This document shows positions 55,893-64,000 of a stretch of DNA of 64,000 nucleotides, one piece after another. Position 1 is the first letter of the stretch. Every line of letters starts with the position of its first letter. Source of the stretch: Siphonodentalium dalli. Its lineage: Eukaryota > Mollusca > Scaphopoda > Gadilida > Siphonodentaliidae. Both the position numbers and the translations under genes were made by a program. The DNA lies in NCBI GenBank assembly GCA_032622095.1, contig CP136069.1:109214278-109278277 (forward strand). The letters run 5' to 3'. The notes beneath the pieces are model-generated. The model was not told where the DNA came from, made no database searches, and was given only the letters and a program-made list of their open reading frames with translations.

Positions 55893-56041
55893 TGTGCTCA
55901 ACACAATATTTTATGTCAATTTCCGACACAACGTAACAAAATTTAGCTTGTTCCATCTATCATAGCATATGGCAACAATGCTCAAACGCAATTTCATGTA
56001 AATTTCCGACACAACCTAACAAAATTTAGCTAGTTCCATAG
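55893..56041 (+). repeat. 83 bp tandem repeat in the element's 3' tail
   Basis: Two copies (from about 55896 and 55979) with TTTCCGACACAAC.TAACAAA and ATTTAGCT.GTTCCAT. They follow the Penelope-like stop directly and end before a TATATATATA stretch at 56098. Probably part of the 3' UTR. Confidence 0.8.
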
Positions 56042-56110
56042 AAATAATTACATAAGAAATCAGATACGACCTGCGCCAGTGCTTTCCACACTTTCCAAAT
56101 ATATATATAA

Positions 56111-56906
56111 CTAGGTGACCCGACTTCGTCCGGACTTTGACCTTGAATTGACCATTTTGAAGGTCAAGGTCAGGTGGGGTCAAACACCAACACCCCAAAA
56201 ATGGTGGAAATCGCCCCAGCGGATACCGGGAAATCGGCCCAGTGGATACCGAGATACCCTATGCATCAAATTTCGTCCGTAAAAATCCGCCAGTTTAACC
56301 CGATTTGATTTCCACTCAAGTATATAAACGCGCCTCATATACACACGCTCATTAATTATCAAGTTTCAACGTAAAGATAAATTACCATCGGTGCCCGAGA
56401 TATCGCCAAGACGTCTGAAACAGTCAAATGCATCGGCCGGTTAAGCGTTAAAGTGATCTAACGCTATGACCTCTAACTACATCATAGAAGTTACGCATTG
56501 TTTTTATCCTGATGGAAGATAGTACCACTTCTTCTTCATAATTGAGGCAGATAACTAAAACGGAAACATACGCATTATATATCGTTGGAAAGAGGAAACA
56601 CGAAAGATTCTCACAGTGTCATTATTTTGACTGGCATTTTATTATTAGCGCTGTTTCGAATTGATTTGTAAGCACTGAACTCAAATGAAAGTCCCGTAAC
56701 ACAGCGTAAAAACAGATTTGACCTCGGCACGTGAAAAGTTGACCTTGGATCTGAAAATTAATATGCCTATGCCACTTCCCGACCGATAGTACCCTCACAT
56801 ACGAAGTTTCATCGAAATCGGGTTGGCCGTTTTCGAGTTCATCGCGAACACACACACAGACAGACACACCACACACACAGACAGATCTTCCAAAATATAT
56901 AATAGA
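56111..56906 (-). mobile_element. Non-autonomous Helitron
   Basis: 796 bp on the minus strand. The 5' end is A|TCTATTATATATTTTGGAAG. The 3' end is a CCGGAC-GAA-GTCGGG stem, then TCAC and CTAG|T. TC start, CTRR end, 3' hairpin and A-T target site all fit Helitrons. No Rep/helicase is present. Its right edge contains a CACACACAGACAG run. Confidence 0.82.
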
Positions 56907-56917
56907 TTGACCATGGA

Positions 56918-57290
56918 GTTAAATAAAAAAAAAAAGTTATGTCCCTGGCCCCGTCCACATTTGACCCAGTGACCTCATTTGAACAAATCTGAACACCAGT
57001 CACCCAAGGATCCTTCAAACCAAATTTTAACCCATTTGGCCTGATGGTATTTGAGAAGATGTTTAAAATAATTACTATAGAGGGAAAGAGTTATGGCCCT
57101 GGGTTCGCAACTATTTGACCCAGTCACCTCATTTGAACAAATCTGAATGTGAGTCACCCAGGGAACATCCACACAAAATATGAACCCATTCGGTCTTATG
57201 GTTCCAGAGGAGAAGAAGTTCAAAATATTGTTGACGGACGGACGATGGACTGATAAGGAGCGATGACTATAGCTCAGCTGAGCTAAAAAA
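56918..57290 (+). mobile_element. Family B element
   Basis: Starts with GAGTTAAATAAAAAAAAAAA, two monomers, GACGGACGGACGATGGACTG and a shortened tail TAGCTCAGCTGAGCTAAAA. Here the end is a palindrome TAGCTCAGCTGAGCTA instead of the usual hairpin, apparently by deletion of the ACTTCGTCTC loop. Confidence 0.8.
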
Positions 57291-57446
57291 TGAAAAAATG
57301 CTGAAAACTATATGACACGTATGATGGGGTGGGTGGGTGTCTCGTGTTTTCCAAGTGCCAAATATTCTTTTCCATTTCTGCTACTGAGTCTTATTTTGAA
57401 TGTGTTTTGAACAGAAACAGGTCATATATAGCTAATAGCAATGCTA

Positions 57447-57838
57447 TCTCCTATATATTTTGAAGACCTCTGTCTGTCTGTATGTATGTATGTCTGTATG
57501 TATGTATGTCATTTATACAAATCTACGATTCTCGACCGATCGGGACGAAACTTGGTACGTGTGTGTAGTTTGACCAGGCGGTCGTCGTTGACGTATTGGC
57601 GAGCCCGTGCGGCGCCCGCTTCGCGCATGCGCAGACGAGATCTTGGAAACGGGTGGAGCTATCGACTTGAAATTTGCTATGTGAATGTATCTTGCCCCAG
57701 ATACAATTTTTATCGGGTCGCCGAGCCCGTGCGACGCAAGCTTCGCGCATGCGCAGACCAGATCTCGGAAACGGGTGGAGCTATCGACTTGAAATTTGGT
57801 TTTTGAATAGCCCGGACAACGTCGGGCTCATCGGCTAG
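57447..57838 (+). mobile_element. Non-autonomous Helitron, 392 bp
   Basis: 5' A|TCTCCTATATATTTTGAAG, like the neighbouring Helitron on the minus strand. It has TGTATGTATGTCTGTATG repeats, an internal ~120 bp duplication (GCTTCGCGCATGCGCAGAC, AACGGGTGGAGCTATCGACT), the 3' hairpin AGCCCG-GACAACGT-CGGGCT and CATCGGCTAG|T. No coding. Confidence 0.87.
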
Positions 57839-58062
57839 TACTATATATAGAGGTTATCAGAAGTTGGATCAGTTGCAAAATGGCCAACAATAACCCAAAT
57901 TCAACTTGATAGAACAAGAAACTGCGCTGTTGGAAAAATAAAATTTAATCAGGATTCCATCTACTGATACAACAAAATAAGAATAACTATGCAGAACTCA
58001 GCTGAAAATAAGCAATAAAATGAAAGCCCACTTGACCATATGTGACATGGAAATAAAGATAA

Positions 58063-58806
58063 AACAAGTGCACCGCTGGGCGGAGGTAACGCCCCCGACT
58101 GTACAATCAGAGAGGATTTTTCTTATTTTTGTGCAAATACTTATTAAATGGCACTTTGTAAAGTTATGTTATTCATGAGTATTTAGTTCTATATTAGCTT
58201 CAAATTTGGTCTGGTGCCACAAAAATAGAAGGAAAACTGAATTTTCTAAAAAAAAACTGAATTTTTTATGTCGAAAAAGGGTCATAACTCTCACAAAAAT
58301 TATCCGATTGAACCAAAATTTTACCTTGACCTGTATTGCGATATTGGTAAAACACAAAAAAACGGGTTTTGCAAATAAACAATCCAAAATCAAGTTATCA
58401 TCTGGAAACCAAAAAAGTAGCAGAAAACCTAAATTTTCTAAGTCCAAAAAGGGGCGTAACTCTGGAAAAAATGGGCGGACGAAACCACGGCTATGGGGAA
58501 ATCTTGTCCCCCCGGCTGGTCTATTGGCATACCAAAGATCAACTGAATTGAATTAGCGAAACCAAAGTTATGAGTTGAAACGTTCGTATGCCACAGAAAA
58601 CCTGAATTTTCTAAGTCCAAAAAGGGGCGTAACTCTGGAAAAAATGGGCGGACGAAACCGCAGTTATGGGGAAATCTTGTCCCCCCCCCCCGGGTGGTCT
58701 ATTAGCATACCAAAGATCAACTGAATTGAGTTAGCGAAACCAAAGTTATGAGTTGAAACGTTCGTATGGACGGACGGACGGAAGGACGGACGGACGTACA
58801 GATGAT
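58063..58806 (+). mobile_element. Family E element, 3' end replaced
   Basis: Starts AACAAGTGCACCGC with a GGGCG..CGCCC hairpin. Three ~170 bp monomers (GAATTTTCTAAGTCCAAAAA, GGGGCGTAACTCTGGAAAAA, ACGAAACC.C.G.TATGGGG) and ACGGACGGACGGAAGGACGG follow. The expected terminal hairpin is absent; sequence passes into the element at 58807. Confidence 0.75.
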
Positions 58807-59508
58807 AGGTACCTTGTGCAAATTTTTTGTCCGGTTTCATTGTGGGGTTACATCATTGTACAATGGCACTTTGTGAGGTACACATTGAGATTACTTACGA
58901 AAGCTACCTTGTGGGGTTTGTTCTCAAGTTTGTGCTGTTAACAATCTGCAAACTAATGGGATTAATTGCAGTAACCATACAATTGTGTAAGTCCTGGATA
59001 ATGGGCTGTCACTGTGAGGTTAACTTCACTGATAATGGTTCAGATTTGTTTGATTCTTATAACTCTTATAACAATTGCTTTATATGGTTACATAAATATT
59101 ATTTATATTAAATATGAAGGATTGGGAATGTTCAACCAAACAGCTTACAACTTGTCAAAAAACATTTACTAATTAAACAATATGGCATGACATGAACTTT
59201 GACTCATCCCAAGTCAAGAACATAGAAATAACCATATAATGAAACATGAAATGAACTTTGACTACCTTCTGGGGTTAACCCCACAAGTGATCGGTGGATT
59301 GTCCAAGTGAGACTGATGGACAATCCACCGATGGACATTTTTGCCGATGGGAAAAACTTTGTGGGGTTCGTTTTCAATTAATGAAAATTTAACATCACAA
59401 AGATATTTTATACCATTTTAGATATAAAGTTTTGTGGGCTTAACCCCACAGTCCAAAATAACCCCACAAGTCAATGGCAGTACATGAAAATAACCCCACA
59501 AGGTACCT
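58807..59508. mobile_element. Element with AGGTACCTTGTG inverted ends
   Basis: AGGTACCTTGTG at 58807-58818 is the perfect reverse complement of CACAAGGTACCT at 59497-59508. The interior has repeated TTGTGGGGTT / AACCCCACAA words in both orientations. No clear target duplication and no transposase, so it may instead be an internal inverted repeat between families E and D. Confidence 0.55.
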
Positions 59509-59602
59509 CTCCTAAGAACGGACGGACGGACGGACGGACGGACGGACAGACGCAGTCAATCCAGTATACCCCCCATTTTCTTCGAAAGTGGGGGTATAAT
59601 AA
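59509..59602 (+). mobile_element. Family D tail
   Basis: GGACGGACGGACGGACGGAC run, then CAGTCAATCCAGTATACC and the CCCCCCATTTTC..GAAAGTGGGGG hairpin with TATAA. Same end as the complete D copy at 9321-9904. Confidence 0.85.
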
Positions 59603-60269
59603 TGGAATAAAATAGACTTTTGACAACGTACAACATAAAATCTTACAACATAAAATCTTAACATATAAATTGAAGGCCAGTCGGGCCAGCTTGAACAATT
59701 TAAAATTGTTTTCCAAGTCAATGTGGATCAGCTTGTAATGTTAATCACAGTAACAAAGATTTTATCGTCACTGATATCGTGAGCAAAAAAGAAGTGAGAT
59801 TGGGCTATCCATCCATATGTTATTCCCAATTATTACGAAGCCTATTACTTCAGGCAGTGGCTACCAGCCTGCCATTACACGCTATAACATGTTTCCTCAG
59901 TTCTGGTTTCTGAGATGCCCCAAGAAGAGTCATGCGGGTATATCATGGTTATGTTTGGTATTAGCATTATTTTGATAAACAATTTGGTTCAAGCAATATA
60001 TCACATAGCAAAATTAATATCAAAATATAAAATAATCTGAAATGTGTTGTACCATGTAGCATGTAGAATACTCAAATGTGATTATGTGACTAGATCATGT
60101 GACTATATATTATGAAAATGAATGTTAATAAAAACTTTGGCACTCTGCCTATCCCTAGAAATGTGATTATGTTAACACATTTCTTGATTAATGACACTTA
60201 TATGATAAATTCAAATAGTATCGTTATCTTCATTATTCACTGTTTTATTAAAATCTCGCGCAATAAACT
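59603..60269. other. No recognised feature
   Basis: AT-rich, with a direct repeat CATAAAATCTTA at 59634 and 59648. No coding signal. Confidence 0.4.
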
Positions 60270-60475
60270 ATTTAGGGGGTGGGTGTCCAAAACTGACCGG
60301 AAAAAAATTCCTAAAACGGAAAAAAAAAGGGTGGGTGTCCAAAATTGCCTGGAAAAAAAGGCCGGAAACGGAAGAAATTGGGTGGGTGGGTGGTCCGAGG
60401 CCGGAAAAAATAAAAATGATCATACGTGCCTGGAAATCTTTTCCGACCCCCCCCCCCCCCCCCCCCGGTTAATTG
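60270..60475. repeat. GGGTGGGTGTCC repeats and poly-C run
   Basis: GGGTGGGTGTCCAAAA occurs twice, with CCGGAAAAAA between copies and a related GGGTGGGTGGGTGGTCC block, ending in a ~20-base C run at about 60447-60466. Low complexity. Confidence 0.75.
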
Positions 60476-60876
60476 AGCAAGGATTAAATCTAAAAAATAA
60501 CATGTATTTTTTTGAGTTATGTTCATGGCTCAGCCCACAATTGACCCAGTAACCCCATTTGAACAATCTGAACCCAAGTCACCCAAGGACCCTTCATACC
60601 AAATATGAACCCATTCAACCCGATGGTATATGAGAAGAAGTCATTTTTAAGAATTACTATGGAGGGGAAGAGTTATGGCCCTGGCTTCACAAACATTTGA
60701 CAGAGTGACCCCATTTGAACAAATCTGAAGTGAGTCACCTAGGAAACATCCACATCAAATATGAAACCATTCAGAGAAGAAGGTGTTCAAATTGTTGACA
60801 GCTGGATGGAGGGACAGACAGATGAACATGTGACCGATGAGAAGTGATGACTATAGCTTAGTCTCATGTGAGCTAA
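60476..60876 (+). mobile_element. Family B element
   Basis: GTTAATTGAGCAAGGATTAAAT, two monomers, GATGGAGGGACAGACAGATG and a decayed tail AGTCTCATGTGAGCTAAAA. The hairpin is broken. Confidence 0.8.
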
Positions 60877-61002
60877 AAATTACATTTCATTGAACAAATC
60901 TGTAAATCACACCCCCAACACTGTGGGGACATCCCTGCGAGAATAGGACATACATGATTTATTTGAATGCCTAACTACATTGGCCTAACAAAATTTCCAT
61001 GA

Positions 61003-61064
61003 CCTTGAAAGCCAGTGCATTCTCTTTTATATGGGAGGCTCCCCATGGGAGACTAGCATATATA
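61003..61064. repeat. Palindromic hairpin element, second copy
   Basis: AGTGCATTCTCTTTTATATG pairs with ATATAAGAGAATGCAC over a loop GGGAGGCTCCCCATGGGAG. Same family as 40660-40800. Flanking words (GCCTAACAAAATTT / TTGTTAGGCCAATG) are also shared. Confidence 0.8.
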
Positions 61065-61419
61065 AGAGAATGCACAAGCACAGGGTCTTCATTGCTGGCC
61101 CAGCACAGCTCTGGTCATGAAATGGTTAATATTAATAGCAAAAATAAACTAGGTAATTTGCATCCGAGATAAACATGGGATTAAATTTCATTCATGCTAT
61201 GTCTGCCAGAAATGTCCACATTGAGATAATTAGATTATAATGACTGGACAAACACCTGTGAGAGCAAAGCCAATGTACTCCTACAGCTGTGATCAAAACA
61301 AGGAAGAGATATGGTATGGTACAGCATGGTGTGGCAGGGGCAGGAGGTGGGTGAGGGGGGAGGTTGGTGCGGGGTAGCTGTGTTCTAAAAAACAAATCAA
61401 AGGTCAAAATGCAAAAATG
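61065..61419. other. No recognised feature
   Basis: Includes a purine-rich GGGCAGGAGGTGGGTGAGGG stretch near 61338. No coding. Confidence 0.4.
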
Positions 61420-61970
61420 TAATTTTTTGTTTTTCGAGTTATGTCCCTGGCTCTGCCCCTATTTGACCCAATGACCCCATTTGAACAAATCTGAACCCCA
61501 TTCACCCACGGTCCCTCCATACCAAATATAAGCTAAATCGGCCCATTGTTTCTTGAGAAGAAGTCATTCTAAGAATTACTATGGAGGAATAGAGTTATGG
61601 CCCTGGTTTCTCAACTAATCAACCTGGTGACCTGATTTGAACAAATCTGAATGTGAGTCACCTAGGGAACATCCACACCAAATATGAACCGATTTGGCCT
61701 TATAGTTCTGGAAAAGAAGTCGTTCTATTAGAATTACTATGAAGGAATAGAGTTATGGCCCTGGTTTCTCAACTAATCAACCTGGTGACCTTATTTGAAC
61801 AAATCTGAATGTGATTCACCTAGGGAAGATCCACACCAAATATGAACTCGTTCCGTCTTAGGGTTCGGGAGGAGAAGATGATTCTTGACGGACGGATGGA
61901 CGGACGGACGGACGGACGAGGAGTGATGACTACAGCTCCACCGGAGACTTCATCTCAGGTGAGCTAAAAA
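61420..61970 (+). mobile_element. Family B element, three monomers
   Basis: The last monomer is a recent duplicate: GAATAGAGTTATGGCCCTGG, TTTCTCAACTAATCAACCTG appears twice about 160 bp apart. Ends with GACGGACGGATGGACGGACG, then GGAGACTTCATCTC and AGGTGAGCTAAA. Confidence 0.87.
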
Positions 61971-62129
61971 CTAGCTGGGGCTGAAAAGTATTCAGACAGG
62001 CCAGGGTGGTGAGACCAGGCCGGGTGGTGAGACCAGGCAAACTGATGGCGGATGTAAACGTCAGATTTTTTGCATATTCCGAATGCGGACCGAACTGTAC
62101 CGATTGTAAGTTTTTTGTTTTAACCTTTA

Positions 62130-63780
62130 CCGATTTGTGGCCGGGACAAGAAAATGACCTATTTATAGTGCCAAATCAAACGGGCTAATTAGTGAGCAAG
62201 GTTAATGTAGGAGCAGGTACGCCGGTATCCTGTAGGTACGACACCAAAGTTTTACCGCTCTGCTATAAAAGCAACCGCCCAACAGCGAGAGAGCTTCGGG
62301 TGGGTTCAAACTTTTGGCAAATTCGAACGAAAATCAAATGATGGAAAATTGTCAAAATATCAAACATCGAGATAAAAAATTGCCGATAGGTGGATGTGAT
62401 AGATAGTATCCAGGAGCAACTGTTCAAATCGCTCTAAACCCGAAGGTTTACTCGTGGCGAGATTTTATAACGTAAATAGGTATAGTTAAGTGCTGTATCA
62501 CTAAACTATTTTTCCCGCCAAATCCAAACGGGCTAATGAAGGAGAGAGGTAATGCAGGTGCAGGTACGGCGATATTATGTAACCTCCCAAAGTTTGACCA
62601 CTCTACTAAATAAACAACCTGCTCAATGGAGAGCTCGCGTGCGGGTGGGTTCAAATTGGCAAATTCCACCTAAAATCAAATACTCAAAAAAATGAAACAT
62701 GGAGATACAAATTTTTTGACATGTGGATGTGATAGTGGGAATCCACTCACAACTATGTTGCGATTTTCTAAGTTTTAGAGCGAACGGTCTACTTGTGGCG
62801 ACACTATATACCATAACACGTAATGCATAAAAATGAACACAGCTCACCATACACTTCACCTCTTTGCTACTAAATGACGTTTATATGACGTTGTGTGCTG
62901 GGCTGTTGATGTTATGGTCGTCTTCCAGTGGAAAAATATAACGGAAATATCACAAGAACCATATAAACACTCACTCAGTTGAATGGTTATTATCATCAAC
63001 AATCGTGGCACATCATACACTGTTTGAAACTTCCGAGATACAGTTATTCCGATGAGCCAATATCTGAGTTCCAGTTATGAATAATGGCCTACTGCTAGTG
63101 TGCTGAATTAGGTTCGGACCACATAGCACACAACGTGCACTTTTACATCCGTAATAGTTACGAACATCACAGCAGCAAACAGGTTAATACAGCCTACCTT
63201 ACACTGAACACAGTCTATCGTACAATGCTTACATCATACCATGCATTAAACACATCATACCATACATTGAACACAGCCTACTGTAGACGAGTCGATCATC
63301 ATATCAGGAACACAGCCTACTATAGAAGCGTAGATCTATAGAACACAGCCTACTACAGAGATACAATTTTGTTTAGGTATGTGTCTCATGGTTAGTGTCC
63401 ACACGCAAAATTATGCGATTTTCATTTTTATAGAGCGAACGGTTTACTGGTGGCAACGCTATATAAAGTAAATACGTATATGTAAGAGGCGCATCACTGA
63501 TCTATATTTAATGCCAAATCCAAATGAGCTAATGAAGGATCAACGTTAATGCAGGAGCCGGTATGTCGATATTCGGGTACAAACTTGGTATGGGTAGACT
63601 TGGCAAATTCCACCGAAGGAGGAAAAATACTCCAAAAATCAAATATTGAAATAAAATCTTTGCATTTGGTTAGTAGTATCAACGCGCAACTTAGAGGCAA
63701 TTTCCCAAGTTTGAGAGTGGACTGTTTATTCCTGGTGGCGCATAACCTCTTTATAGTATATACTTAACGTTACAGACACA
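62130..63780 (+). repeat. ~348 bp tandem repeat with a third separated copy
   Basis: CCAAATC.AAACGGGCTAAT at 62171 and 62519 gives a 348 bp period. Further shared blocks are GCAGGTACG.CG.TAT, GGTGGGTTCAAA, GGATGTGATAG and GTGGCGA.A.T.TATA. A third diverged copy is at about 63430-63780, after an intervening block that includes CATCATACCAT- and ACACAGCCTAC-type short repeats (63180-63360). Confidence 0.75.
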
Positions 63781-64000
63781 CCCCTGAGGAAAGTGCTTCA
63801 TAATAAACCACCCAAATGTTGTTCTTTCATGACTTGTCATGTGTGCCATAATAATACACCAAACGTATTGTGCCATCACGATTCGGTACATGTGTCATAA
63901 TAAACCAAACCACCTATTGTGCCATCATGACACGGAACAATGGACAAAAATTTGCATTTGTCACATTCAGGTGATCAAAATTAGGAATGCATCTTACTCA
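63781..64000 (+). repeat. ~60 bp degenerate repeats
   Basis: CATAATAAACCACC, GTGCCATAATAATACACC and GTGTCATAATAAACC are followed by ATTGTGCCATCA.GA. About three degenerate units run towards the window end. No coding. Confidence 0.6.

Noticed and set aside
60311-60526. Gly- and Phe-rich minus ORF and its plus-strand partner
   Set aside because: Low-complexity GGGTGGGTG repeats and a C run create it.

Overview
The window is eukaryotic, from an animal that is most likely a bivalve or closely related mollusc. The spliced exons, AT-rich introns and a dense load of metazoan transposons show the first point. The mollusc call rests on dispersed repeats built from ~150-180 bp tandem units plus an ACGG-type run, which resemble the 'pearl'-type elements known from bivalves. 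No bacterial operons, rRNA, CRISPR array or convincing functional tRNA is visible.

The only host gene I can support is the 3' half of ERGIC3, a cargo receptor and membrane protein of the ER-Golgi intermediate compartment, on the minus strand. Four coding exons were read by hand: 39238-39302, 37541-37677, 15908-15963 and 5012-5091 (terminal, with stop). Splice signals and phases are consistent, and together they encode the last ~112 residues. The introns between them are about 1.6, 21.6 and 10.8 kb. More upstream exons must lie beyond the window or were missed. Nearly everything else lies in ERGIC3 introns or beyond its 3' end.

Layout: 1-15.6 kb is mainly tandem-monomer repeat families that I label A, B, C and D. 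15.9-20.9 kb holds an ERGIC3 exon, an (ATC)n tract, a piggyBac-like MITE and unrecognised sequence. 20.9-26.5 kb has two minus-strand copies of one LINE 3' end around a ~600 bp tandem repeat. 28.4-30.2 kb is a decayed LINE interrupted by a hAT-type element with a perfect 8 bp target duplication. 31.4-33.8 kb is a GC-rich tyrosine-recombinase element (Crypton- or DIRS-like) broken by one frameshift. 34-40.5 kb holds two ERGIC3 exons among small repeats. 41.2-45.1 kb is a ~1300-residue broken protein family with acidic motifs like those of PIN/FEN nucleases, cut at its 5' side by a piggyBac-like MITE carrying six copies of an 18 bp palindrome. 46.7-49.1 kb is family A. 49.4-50.3 kb is a terminal-inverted-repeat element. 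53.2-56.0 kb is a decayed Penelope-like retroelement with an SGNH-like first ORF, a possible -1 frameshift site, a reverse transcriptase lacking its motif A, and a GIY-YIG endonuclease. 56.1-57.8 kb has two non-autonomous Helitrons. 58-64 kb is further repeats.

The unifying observation is that several unrelated-looking repeat families (A, C, D, E, I and probably B and H) share one plan: a 5' hairpin, a 5' arm complementary to the 3' end, tandem monomers, an ACGG-type run and a terminal hairpin. That plan suggests non-autonomous Helentron-like elements moved by a common machinery. All functional statements come from reading translations and motifs by eye; no database search was run.
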